Below are positions 1-7,571 of a stretch of 8,542 bases of DNA, one piece after another. This stretch comes from CAZAQB01 sp964487155. GTDB lineage: Bacteria > Pseudomonadota > Gammaproteobacteria > Nitrococcales > Nitrococcaceae. A program made the translations under genes and the position numbers. Where the stretch lies: the NCBI GenBank assembly GCA_964487155.1, contig CAZAQB010000143.1:1-8542 (forward strand). Direction: 5' to 3'. The notes under the pieces are model-generated. The model made no database searches. It was not told the origin of the DNA and saw only the letters and a list, made by a program, of their open reading frames with translations. Positions within the stretch are counted from its first letter, which is position 1; the number at the start of each line of letters is the position of its first letter.

Positions 1-54
1 CCTCAGTCCTCAGTCCTCAGTCCTCAGTCCTCAGTCCTCAGTCCTCAGTCCTCA
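1..54. repeat. Heptanucleotide tandem repeat, (CCTCAGT)7 plus CCTCA
   Basis: Seven perfect head-to-tail copies of CCTCAGT (1-49) are followed by a partial copy CCTCA (50-54); the next base breaks the pattern. The array begins at base 1, so it runs off the left edge and its true copy number is unknown. On the + strand the repeat contains no stop in any frame and, because 7 is not a multiple of 3, it would encode a 7-residue repeat; on the - strand (ACTGAGG) a TGA recurs in every frame. No gene can be supported across it, so it is most simply an intergenic simple-sequence array upstream of fleQ. Its function is unknown. Confidence 0.95.
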
Positions 55-73
55 ACCCCGCCCGACAACCGAC

Positions 74-81
74 GCCGATAA
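74..81 (+). promoter_or_regulatory. Isolated GCCGATAA, matching the sigma-28 (FliA) -10 octamer
   Basis: The eight bases GCCGATAA are identical to the -10 consensus of flagellar sigma-28 promoters (TAAA, 15 bases, GCCGATAA). At the expected -35 position (about 55-58) the sequence is ACCC, which does not match. Half the promoter is therefore missing, and fleQ is normally an early gene that does not need FliA. Chance is the likeliest explanation; it is recorded because it lies in the upstream region of a flagellar regulator. Confidence 0.12.
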
Positions 82-97
82 CCTGACGCGCCTGACC

Positions 98-132
98 GTC
101 GTCATGTGACGACAGATCTTTGACGTTCGTCA
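98..132. promoter_or_regulatory. Paired TGACG/CGTCA dyads, candidate operator upstream of fleQ
   Basis: Two interrupted palindromes share the same half-site. The first is GTCGTCA-TG-TGACGAC (98-113), with 7-base arms; the second is TGACG-TT-CGTCA (121-132), with 5-base arms. A further TGACG lies at 84-88. Five copies of one pentamer or its complement within 49 bases, arranged as dyads ahead of a regulator gene, look like binding sites for a dimeric protein. The outer GTCA/TGAC bases resemble the half-sites remembered for FleQ boxes, but the 2-base spacing does not fit the usual 6, so the binding protein is not identified. Confidence 0.35.
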
Positions 133-134
133 CA
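119..134. promoter_or_regulatory. CRP/Vfr-like binding site upstream of fleQ
   Basis: The sequence TTTGA-CGTTCG-TCACA matches the CRP-family core TGTGA-N6-TCACA at nine of ten defined positions. It overlaps the second TGACG/CGTCA dyad. Its centre is near 126.5. A weak -10-like hexamer (GATACC at 154-159, or TACCTT at 156-161) would give a transcription start near 167, which would place the site about -41, the class II activator position that replaces a -35 element. In Pseudomonas aeruginosa the CRP homologue Vfr binds and represses the fleQ promoter, so a CRP-family site here has precedent. Whether it activates or represses cannot be seen. Confidence 0.35.
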
Positions 135-210
135 CAACGTTTCCGGCTGCGACGATACCTTGGCTCCCACAACGGTTCGGCCTTACAGCGAACTGAATAA
201 GCAAGGGAAT

Positions 211-217
211 GAGGGGG
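211..217 (+). promoter_or_regulatory. Ribosome binding site that sets the fleQ start
   Basis: GAGGGGG lies 8 bases before the ATG at 226. An in-frame TTG at 160 would add 22 residues but has no purine-rich site before it, and the added stretch does not resemble the start of a response-regulator-like domain. The ATG at 226 is therefore chosen. Confidence 0.6.
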
Positions 218-225
218 TACGGGTC

Positions 226-1641
<1,416 letters not shown>

Positions 1642-1748
1642 CGGCGGACCGCCGGCCCCGCCCCGGGTGTCGATCCCTTGACGCCTTTCACTGACGCCCC
1701 CGACAGCGGCGCGCCCGCCGGGTGCCGCGTTGCGGCAGCCGCTGCCGC
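1642..1748 (+). other. GC-rich hairpins after fleQ, possible weak terminator region
   Basis: Immediately after the fleQ stop, CGGCG-GAC-CGCCG (1642-1654) can form a short stem. Further on, GCGGCAG-CCG-CTGCCGC (1732-1748) forms a 7-base stem with a 3-base loop. Neither is followed by a run of T, so neither is a classical intrinsic terminator. They may slow transcription or stabilise the fleQ mRNA end; in a genome this rich in GC they may also be incidental. Confidence 0.25.
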
Positions 1749-1787
1749 GTCCTGCTACAGGCGCCCCGTCACACCGCAGGCCCAACC

Positions 1788-1807
1788 CAACGCCGCGCGC
1801 GGCGTTG
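1788..1807. promoter_or_regulatory. Perfect 20-bp palindrome, candidate activator site for the fliE promoter
   Basis: The arms CAACGCCGCG and CGCGGCGTTG are exact reverse complements with no spacer. The centre (1797.5) lies about 52 bases before the -24 GG of the sigma-54 promoter and roughly 78 bases before the predicted transcription start, a distance typical for an enhancer-binding protein. It could be the FleQ site here, although it does not look like the AT-containing FleQ box of Pseudomonas. The alternative is a cruciform or hairpin ending the fleQ transcript, but no T run follows. Confidence 0.4.
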
Positions 1808-1833
1808 AGCTGCGGCCGCCGGGCGGCTCCTCG

Positions 1834-1850
1834 CAGCGCGTAGTGCGCTG
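1834..1850. promoter_or_regulatory. Short inverted repeat abutting the -24 element
   Basis: CAGCGC-GTAGT-GCGCTG has 6-base arms and a 5-base spacer. Its right arm ends in the TG that begins the -24 element of the fliE promoter, so a bound protein here could block sigma-54 polymerase. A repeat this short and GC-rich may be chance. Confidence 0.2.
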
Positions 1851-1864
1851 GCACGAACTGTGCT
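1849..1864 (+). promoter_or_regulatory. Sigma-54 (-24/-12) promoter for the fliE operon
   Basis: TGGCACG-AACT-GTGCT matches the consensus TGGCACG-N4-TTGCW at all but one defined base (G for the first T of TTGC). The invariant GG (1850-1851) and GC (1862-1863) are separated by exactly 10 bases, as RpoN requires. Transcription would start near 1875, giving a leader of about 24 bases that contains the fliE ribosome binding site GGAGA (1889-1893). Its position right after a sigma-54 activator gene and right before fliE supports the call. Confidence 0.85.
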
Positions 1865-1898
1865 TCATAGCCCACAGCACTGAACCACGGAGACCGTC

Positions 1899-2213
1899 AT
1901 GAGCGACTTCCGCATCAACCAGGCCCTGCAGGAGATGCAGCGCATGGCCCAGGCCGCGGGCGGCGGCCCGGCCGCTGCCGAGAAGGCCGAGGGCGCCGAC
2001 TTCGCCGACCTGCTGAAACGCGCGGCGAACGGCGTCAACGATCTGCAGATGGCCTCCGGTGCCAAGACCGACGCCTTCCTGCGCGGCGAGGACGTGGCTC
2101 TCACCGATGTGATGATCGCCGGCCAGAAGGCCCGGGTGGGCTTCGAGGCCATGAAGGAAGTGCGCAACCGGCTGCTGGAGGCCTACCAGACGGTCTCCCG
2201 CATGCAGGTCTAG
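1899..2213 (+). CDS. fliE: FliE, flagellar MS ring-rod junction protein
   Basis: FliE joins the MS ring (FliF) to the proximal rod and is an early substrate of the flagellar export apparatus. The protein has 104 residues, the same length as the enterobacterial protein. The N-terminal third is variable and Ala/Gly-rich. The conserved core starts around DFADLLKRAANGVNDLQ, continues through a helix containing DVMIAGQKARVGFEAM, and ends in VRNRLLEAYQTVSRMQV, the family hallmark of a C-terminal amphipathic helix followed by a Met-x-Val end. There is no signal peptide, as expected for a type III export substrate. The ATG follows GGAGA with 5 bases between them. It is the first gene after the sigma-54 promoter, and 51 non-coding bases separate it from fliF. 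Confidence 0.95.
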   Translation: MSDFRINQALQEMQRMAQAAGGGPAAAEKAEGADFADLLKRAANGVNDLQMASGAKTDAFLRGEDVALTDVMIAGQKARVGFEAMKEVRNRLLEAYQTVSRMQV

Positions 2214-2264
2214 CCGGCACCGTCGGCAGGCATGGGGCAGGGAACTCAGGGGGAGTAGCGGGCA

Positions 2265-3971
2265 ATGGCCGAGGCGGGACAGGCACTGGCACGGGACATG
2301 GGACGGTTTCCGCAACCGGAGCGGCGCGCGGCGGGCTCCAAGGGCCGGCTCGGCGACGTGATGGACGAATACCTGGGGCGCCGGGCGGCCCACCAGCTGT
2401 TTCTCATCGTCGGCCTGGCGGCGGCCATCGCCGCCGGGCTGGCGCTGTTCATGTGGGCCGAGGAACCTGCCTTCCAGCCGCTCTACGCCAACCTGCCGCA
2501 GGAGGACGCCGCGGCGGTGACCCAGGCCCTGGAGGCCGCCGGCATCGAGTACCGGCTGGACGGCGCCCTGGTGTCGGTGCCCGCCGCCCGGCTGGACGAG
2601 GCGCGGCTCAAGCTCGCCAGCCAGGGCCTGCCCGGCACCGGCGGCGTGGGTTTCGAGAGCCTGCGCGAAGACCAGGGCTTCGGCACCAGCAGTTTCATGG
2701 AGAACGCCCGCTACCAGCGTGCGCTGGAGACCGAGCTGGCCCGCACCGTCGGCAGCATCCAGGTGATCCGCGCCGCCCGGGTGCATCTCGCCATCCCCAA
2801 GGCCTCGGTGTTCCTGGCCCAGCGCCGGGAGCCCAGCGCCTCGGTCACCGTCACCCTGTTCCCCGGCCGCAGCCTCAGCGACGGCCAGGTCCAGTCCATC
2901 GTCAATCTGGTGGCGGGCAGCGTGCCGGATCTGGGACCGGAGCGGGTCACGGTGGTGGACCAGCGCGGCCGGCTGCTCTCCGGCGGCAACCCCGGCGAGA
3001 GCCAGGGCCTGGAGGCCAATGCCCGCCAGCTCGCCTTCGAGCACCGGCTGGAAGCCTCCTACGTGCGCCGCATCGAGGACCTGCTGGAGCCCATGGTGGG
3101 CGCCGGCCGGATTCGCGCCCAGGTGGACGCCCGCCTGGATTTCTCCCGCCAGGAGCAGACTGAAGAACTCTACGACCCCGAGCGCACCGCGCTGCGCAGC
3201 GAGCAAAGCAGCGAGGACCGCAGCCAGCGGCCCGGCGCCGAGGGCGTGCCGGGAGCCCTGGTGAACCAGCCCCCGGGCCCGGGCGAGCTGGATCCCCAGC
3301 AGGCCGAGGGGGCCAACGGCGAGCCTGCCAACCTGAGCGCCAGCGCCACCCGCAACTACGAGGTGAGCAAGACCGTGCGCCACGTGCAAGGCGCGCCCGG
3401 TGGCATCCAGCGGCTGTCGGTGGCGGTGCTGCTGGATCAGCCCACCCAGGTGGACGACGAAGGCAACGTGGTGCCGGCGCCCCGCACCGACGCCGAGCTG
3501 GCCCAGATCGAGGCCCTGGTGCGCGAGGCGGTGGGCTTCGACGCCGAGCGCGGCGACAGCGTGCAGCTCACCAGCGCGCCGTTCCGCGAGCAGGCGGCCC
3601 CCGAGCCCCAGGAGACACCTCTCTGGCAGCAACCCTGGCTGGCCGAGGCGGCCCGCCTTGGATTGGCGGCCCTGCTGGGCCTGGTGCTGCTGCTGGCAGT
3701 GGTGCGGCCCATCGTGCGCTCCCTCACCGCCCGCGAGGAGCCGCCACCGGCGGCGCCGGCTCCGGCCGACGAACAGACAGCGGCGCTGTCCGGCGGCTCC
3801 GGCGACACCCGCGCCCTGCCGGGACCCGGCCAGCAGGCGAGCCCCATGGCCGCGCTGGCGCAGAAGAACGCCGGCTACGAGGAGCGTCTGGACGCGGCCC
3901 GGGACCTGGTGGGCCAGGAGCCGGCGCTGGCCGCCAACGTGGTGAAGGACTGGCTGAGTAACGACGCATGA
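2265..3971 (+). CDS. fliF: FliF, flagellar MS ring protein
   Basis: FliF forms the MS ring in the inner membrane, the base on which the rotor, rod and export gate assemble. At 568 residues it has the usual length. A cytoplasmic N-terminal tail of about 43 residues leads to the first membrane helix (about 45-64, LFLIVGLAAAIAAGLALFMW). The periplasmic ring-building domains follow, with the conserved stretches EDQGFGTSSFMENARYQRAL and ARVHLAIPKASVF. A Pro/Gly-rich insertion (GVPGALVNQPPG from 327) and NYEVSKTV (364-371) mark the beta-collar region of the third domain. The second membrane helix is at about 465-481. The last 30 residues (RLDAARDLVGQEPALAANVVKDWL) are the cytoplasmic helix that binds FliG. 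The ATG at 2265 has AGGGGGAG 9 bases upstream; in-frame ATGs at codons 12 and 33 are possible but less well supported. Its stop overlaps the fliG start as ATGA. Confidence 0.96.
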   Translation: MAEAGQALARDMGRFPQPERRAAGSKGRLGDVMDEYLGRRAAHQLFLIVGLAAAIAAGLALFMWAEEPAFQPLYANLPQEDAAAVTQALEAAGIEYRLDGALVSVPAARLDEARLKLASQGLPGTGGVGFESLREDQGFGTSSFMENARYQRALETELARTVGSIQVIRAARVHLAIPKASVFLAQRREPSASVTVTLFPGRSLSDGQVQSIVNLVAGSVPDLGPERVTVVDQRGRLLSGGNPGESQGLEANARQLAFEHRLEASYVRRIEDLLEPMVGAGRIRAQVDARLDFSRQEQTEELYDPERTALRSEQSSEDRSQRPGAEGVPGALVNQPPGPGELDPQQAEGANGEPANLSASATRNYEVSKTVRHVQGAPGGIQRLSVAVLLDQPTQVDDEGNVVPAPRTDAELAQIEALVREAVGFDAERGDSVQLTSAPFREQAAPEPQETPLWQQPWLAEAARLGLAALLGLVLLLAVVRPIVRSLTAREEPPPAAPAPADEQTAALSGGSGDTRALPGPGQQASPMAALAQKNAGYEERLDAARDLVGQEPALAANVVKDWLSNDA

Positions 3972-4987
3972 GCGATTCCACCGCCATTTCCAAGAGCAAG
4001 CTCTCGGGCACCGAGCGGGCGGCCGTGTTCCTGATGAGCCTGGGGGAGAACGAGGCGGCCCAGATCCTCAAGCATCTGGGGCCGCGGGAGGTGCAGCTGC
4101 TGGGCGTGGCCATGTCCAACCTGCACAACGTCAGCCGCGAGCAGGCCAACCAGGTGCTGGAGGACTTCGTCACCCAGGTGGCCGAACACACCTCCCTGGG
4201 GGTGGGCAATACCGACTACATCCGCACGGTGCTGGTGAAGGCGCTGGGCGAGGACAAGGCCGACGGCATCGTCGACCGCATCCTGATGGGCGGCGACAAC
4301 CGGGGCCTGGAGCAGCTCAAGTGGCTCGACCCCCGCACCATCGCCGAGATGATCCGCCTGGAGCATCCCCAGATCATCGCCATCGTCATGGCCTACCTGG
4401 ATGCCGACCAGGCCGCCCAGGTGCTCGCCGAACTGCCGGAGCGGCTGCGCTACGACGTGGTGATGCGCATCGCCACCGTGGAGGGCATCCAGCCGGCGGC
4501 CCTGCAGGAGCTGGACGAGATCATGGAGCGCCAGTTCTCCGGCAAGCAGCGCATCAAGTCGTCCACCATCGGCGGCCCCCAGGCGGCGGCCAACATCCTG
4601 AACGTGCTGGATTCTTCCGTGGAGAACCCGATCATGGAGCAGATCCAGGAGGCGGACGCCGACCTCGGCGAGCGCATCCAGGATCTGATGTTCGTGTTCG
4701 ACGACCTGGCCGAGGCCGACGACCGCGGCATGCAGATGCTGCTGCGCGAGGTCTCCTCCGACCTGCTGGTGATGGCGCTGAAGGGGGCCGACGAGAAGGT
4801 CAAGGACAAGATTCTGAAGAACATGTCGAAGCGGGCCGCCGAGATGCTGGTGGACGACCTGGAGGCCAAGGGGCCGGTCCGCCTCAGCGAGGTGGAGATC
4901 GCCCAGAAGGAGATCCTGGTGATCGCCAAGCGCCTCTCCGACGAGGGCAGCATGGCGCTCGGCGGCGGCGGTGAGGCCTACGTCTGA
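3968..4987 (+). CDS. fliG: FliG, flagellar rotor (C ring) torque protein
   Basis: FliG sits on the cytoplasmic face of the MS ring, binds FliF through its N-terminal domain and FliM through its middle and C-terminal domains, and receives torque from the stator. It has 339 residues (E. coli 331). The middle domain carries the EHPQ motif (132-135) that contacts FliM. The charged torque residues of E. coli (K264, R281, D288, D289, R297) all have equivalents at a constant offset of eight: K272, R289, D296, D297 and R305. The motor interface is therefore intact and of the standard type. The C terminus ends in a Gly-rich tail of about 10 residues. Its start overlaps the fliF stop by four bases and its stop overlaps the fliH start by one (TGATG), which points to coupled translation; no strong ribosome binding site is visible. 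Confidence 0.97.
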   Translation: MSDSTAISKSKLSGTERAAVFLMSLGENEAAQILKHLGPREVQLLGVAMSNLHNVSREQANQVLEDFVTQVAEHTSLGVGNTDYIRTVLVKALGEDKADGIVDRILMGGDNRGLEQLKWLDPRTIAEMIRLEHPQIIAIVMAYLDADQAAQVLAELPERLRYDVVMRIATVEGIQPAALQELDEIMERQFSGKQRIKSSTIGGPQAAANILNVLDSSVENPIMEQIQEADADLGERIQDLMFVFDDLAEADDRGMQMLLREVSSDLLVMALKGADEKVKDKILKNMSKRAAEMLVDDLEAKGPVRLSEVEIAQKEILVIAKRLSDEGSMALGGGGEAYV

Positions 4988-5673
4988 TGGGCACCCCGCA
5001 GATCAACCATGCCAGGGTCATCCCCGCGGAGGAAACCGGCCCCGGATCGGCGCGCTCCTGGCAGCTGCCGCCCATGGGCGCTGGCGGAAAGACAGTCGCA
5101 TCGGTGGCGGAGCTGGAGGCCCTGCGCCAGGCGGCCTACCGGGAGGGCTTCGAGCAGGGCCGCAAGGAGGGCCGCCAGGCGGGCCATGCCGAGGGGCTCG
5201 CGGCGGGACGCAGCCACGGTGAGCAGGAGGGCCGGGAGAGCGCCCGGCGCATGGCCGCGTTGCTGGACAGCCTGGCCGAGCCGGCCGGCGAACTGGACGA
5301 GGCCGTGGAGCAGGAGCTGGCCGCCCTTGCCCTGATGCTGGCGCAGCAGGTCATCCGCCGGGAGCTGCAGAGCCAGCCCGGCGAGATCGTGCCGGTGATC
5401 CGCGAGGCGGTGGCGCTGCTGCCGTTCTCGGCCCGGGACGTGCGGGTGCGGGTGCACCCGGACGACGCCCGCTTCCTGCGCGAGGTGCTGGGGGAGGACG
5501 ACGAATCCCGCTCCTGGCGCCTGGTGGAGGATCCCGGCGTCAGCCGCGGCGGCTGCCTGGTGGCGACCCAGAACTCCCACATCGACGCCACCCTGGAGCA
5601 TCGCCTCACGGCGCTGGCCACCGACTGGCTCGGCGATGACCGCCGGCCGGCCGGCCCCGAGGAGGACTCATGA
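4987..5673 (+). CDS. fliH: FliH, negative regulator and stator of the export ATPase
   Basis: FliH dimers bind FliI, restrain its ATPase activity and anchor it to the C ring and the export gate. The protein has 228 residues (Salmonella 235). The N-terminal segment contains a tryptophan (W25 in RSWQLP), of the kind that in Salmonella FliH binds FlhA. Next comes a glycine-repeat helix: A50, then Gly at 54, 58, 62, 66, 70, 74, 78 and 82, then A86, an unbroken A-xxx-(G-xxx)8-A series. The C-terminal domain (about 100-215) resembles the peripheral stalk of V/F-type ATPases, with the conserved LAQQVIRRE and a final region around GGCLVATQNSHIDATLEHRL. Its start overlaps the fliG stop by one base, and its stop overlaps the fliI start as ATGA. 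Confidence 0.95.
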   Translation: MGTPQINHARVIPAEETGPGSARSWQLPPMGAGGKTVASVAELEALRQAAYREGFEQGRKEGRQAGHAEGLAAGRSHGEQEGRESARRMAALLDSLAEPAGELDEAVEQELAALALMLAQQVIRRELQSQPGEIVPVIREAVALLPFSARDVRVRVHPDDARFLREVLGEDDESRSWRLVEDPGVSRGGCLVATQNSHIDATLEHRLTALATDWLGDDRRPAGPEEDS

Positions 5674-7040
5674 GCGCGCCGCGCGAGAGTGCCCGCTGGG
5701 CCGAGCGCCTGCACGCCCGCCGGGAGCGGCTGCGCCCGCCGCGGCTGGTGGTGGAGGGGCGGCTGCGCCGGATGGTGGGCCTGACCCTGGAGGCAGAGGG
5801 CTGCCAGGCGCCAGTCGGCGCCCGGGTGTCGGTGCGCGGCGGCGACGGCGAAGTGGAGGCCGAGGTGGTGGGCTTCGGCGGCGAGAGCCTGTTCCTGATG
5901 CCCACCGGCCCACTGCACGGCCTGACGCCGGGCTCGCGGGTGATCCCCCGCGAGGAGGCCTGCGAGGTGCAGGCCGGCGACGGCCTGCTGGGCCGGGTGC
6001 TGGACGGCGCCGGCCGGCCCCTGGACAGCCTGGGCGCGGTCCAGGCCCAGGCGCGCATGCCGCTGGTGGCCGCCACCATCAACCCGCTGTCCCGGGCGCC
6101 GATCCGCCAGCCCCTGGACGTCGGCATCCGCGCCATCAACGCCCTGCTCACCGTGGGCCGTGGCCAGCGCATGGGCCTGTTCGCCGGCAGCGGCGTGGGC
6201 AAGAGCGTGCTGCTCGGCATGATGACCCGCTACACCAGCGCCGACGTGGTGGTGGTGGGGCTGATCGGCGAGCGGGGCCGGGAGGTGAAGGAATTCATCG
6301 AGGATATCCTCGGCGCCGAGGGCCTGTCCCGGGCCGTAGTGGTGGCGGCGCCCGCCGATGCCTCGCCGCTGATGCGCCTGCACGGCGCCATGCGCGCCAC
6401 GGCCATCGCCGAGCACTTCCGCGACCAGGGCCGCAACGTGCTGCTGCTGATGGACTCCCTGACCCGCTTCGCCCAGGCCCAGCGGGAGATCGGGCTCGCC
6501 ATCGGCGAGCCGCCCACCACCCGCGGCTACCCGCCGTCGGTGTTCGCCCGGCTGCCGCAGCTGGTGGAGCGGGCCGGCAACGGCGCCGCAGGCGGCGGCT
6601 CCATCACCGCCTTCTACACCGTGCTCACCGAAGGCGACGACCACAACAACGACCCGGTGGCCGACGCCGCGCGCGCCATCCTGGACGGCCATGTGGTGCT
6701 CTCCCGCAGCCTGGCCGACGCCGGCCACTACCCGGCCATCGACATCGAGGCCTCCGCCAGCCGCGCGATGCTCAATATCATCGACTCGGATCAAATGCGG
6801 GCCGCGCAGCGCTTCCGGCGGTTGTACTCGCTCTACCGGCAGAACCAGGACCTCATCAACGTCGGCGCCTACCAGCGCGGCAGCGACCCGCGCCTGGACG
6901 AGGCCATCGCGTTTCACCCGCAGCTGATGGAGTTCCTGCGCCAGGGGATCGGCGAGGCGGTGCCGCTGCACCCGGCACTGGAAGAGCTCACCGACCTGGT
7001 GGGGGAGAGCCCTGGCCTCGGCGGAGGGCATGAGCGATGA
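5670..7040 (+). CDS. fliI: FliI, flagellar type III export ATPase
   Basis: FliI is the cytoplasmic ATPase that energises unloading of export substrates at the flagellar export gate; it forms a hexamer related to the F1 beta subunit. Its 456 residues equal the Salmonella length. An N-terminal beta-barrel domain (about 1-95) precedes the ATPase core. Walker A is AGSGVGKS (172-179). GERGREV (200-206) contains the presumed catalytic Glu at 201. Walker B is LLLMD (258-262), followed by SLTRFAQAQREIGLAIGEPP, typical of the type III export family. DIEASASR (358-365) ends with the presumed arginine finger. The C-terminal helical domain (about 380-456) would bind FliJ and substrates. GAGGAGGA (5659-5666) directly precedes the ATG. 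The gene overlaps fliH and fliJ by four bases each. All catalytic residues are present. Confidence 0.97.
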   Translation: MSAPRESARWAERLHARRERLRPPRLVVEGRLRRMVGLTLEAEGCQAPVGARVSVRGGDGEVEAEVVGFGGESLFLMPTGPLHGLTPGSRVIPREEACEVQAGDGLLGRVLDGAGRPLDSLGAVQAQARMPLVAATINPLSRAPIRQPLDVGIRAINALLTVGRGQRMGLFAGSGVGKSVLLGMMTRYTSADVVVVGLIGERGREVKEFIEDILGAEGLSRAVVVAAPADASPLMRLHGAMRATAIAEHFRDQGRNVLLLMDSLTRFAQAQREIGLAIGEPPTTRGYPPSVFARLPQLVERAGNGAAGGGSITAFYTVLTEGDDHNNDPVADAARAILDGHVVLSRSLADAGHYPAIDIEASASRAMLNIIDSDQMRAAQRFRRLYSLYRQNQDLINVGAYQRGSDPRLDEAIAFHPQLMEFLRQGIGEAVPLHPALEELTDLVGESPGLGGGHER

Positions 7041-7486
7041 GCCGCTCGCGGCGCATGGAGCCGGTGCAGCGCCTCGCCGACGACCAGGCGGAGGCCGCCG
7101 CCCGGGACTACGCCCGGCGCCGGGACGCCCTGGAGGCGGAGCAGCGCAAGCTCCAGCAGCTGGAGGCCTACCGGGCCGACTACCGGGCCGGTTTCGGCCA
7201 GCCCGGCCGGGCCGGCATGGACCCCCACCGGCTGCGCGACTACGCCGCCTTCCTGGGCCGCATCGACCAGGCGCTGGAGCAGCAGCGCGGCGCCGTGGCC
7301 CGGCTGGAAGCGCAGGTCCTGTGCATGCGCGAGCAGTGGCTGGAGCGCTGGGGCCGGGCCCGGGCCCTGGAGCGCACGGTGGAACGCTACCGGGCCCAGG
7401 AACGCGGCAGCGAGCGGCGCCGCGAGCAGGCCGCCTCCGACGAGCTGGCCCTGCGCCGCCCGCGGCCGGACTGGGGCAACCGGTGA
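7037..7486 (+). CDS. fliJ: FliJ, flagellar export chaperone and central stalk
   Basis: FliJ is a small antiparallel coiled coil that inserts into the FliI hexamer, like the gamma subunit of F1 ATPase, and links it to FlhA. The protein has 149 residues (Salmonella 147). Its N terminus has the family pattern MEPVQRLADDQ. Two long helices rich in Arg, Glu, Gln and Ala follow (about 10-55 and 65-140), separated by a loop with GFGQPGRAGMDPHRL. There are no membrane segments. Sequence conservation in this family is low, so the call rests on length, coiled-coil composition, the N-terminal motif and its position directly after fliI. GGAGGG (7023-7028) lies 8 bases before the ATG, and the start overlaps the fliI stop as ATGA. 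Confidence 0.9.
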   Translation: MSRSRRMEPVQRLADDQAEAAARDYARRRDALEAEQRKLQQLEAYRADYRAGFGQPGRAGMDPHRLRDYAAFLGRIDQALEQQRGAVARLEAQVLCMREQWLERWGRARALERTVERYRAQERGSERRREQAASDELALRRPRPDWGNR

Positions 7487-7524
7487 TCCCGGCTGGCCCG
7501 GAAACGATCAACTGATTAACGGCA

Positions 7525-7546
7525 GGCGCCGGCGCCGGCGCGCCGG
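7525..7546. other. Nested GGCGCC palindromes between fliJ and fliK
   Basis: Within the 85-base gap 7487-7571, GGCGCC is repeated twice (7525-7536). The overlapping palindromes GCCGGCGCCGGC (7528-7539) and CCGGCGCGCCGG (7535-7546) follow. They could form alternative hairpins in the mRNA, but only a CTTT follows, so this is not a classical terminator. The spot marks the break between the tightly overlapped fliF-fliJ block and fliK. No sigma-54 or sigma-28 promoter is visible in this gap. Confidence 0.35.
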
Positions 7547-7571
7547 ACTTTGACCAGGGAGCAGACTCGAC

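Noticed and set aside
1..54. The heptamer array as a CRISPR array.
   Set aside because: The units are contiguous 7-mers without spacers, so it is a simple tandem repeat.
160..225. A 22-residue N-terminal extension of fleQ from a TTG.
   Set aside because: There is no ribosome binding site before the TTG, while GAGGGGG sits well placed before the ATG at 226.
1678..1902. A 74-codon + strand open frame in the fleQ-fliE gap.
   Set aside because: It runs through the palindrome and the sigma-54 promoter, overlaps the fliE start, and has no ribosome binding site or recognisable sequence.
1755..3632. A 625-codon open frame on the - strand across fliE and fliF.
   Set aside because: It is the antisense shadow of fliE and fliF, with the same biased composition and no domain signature. 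Other long opposite or shifted frames across the window were rejected for the same reason.
7494..7510. A TGGCCCG stretch after fliJ as a possible sigma-54 -24 element for fliK.
   Set aside because: At the required 10-base spacing the sequence is AT, not GC, so the invariant -12 dinucleotide is missing.
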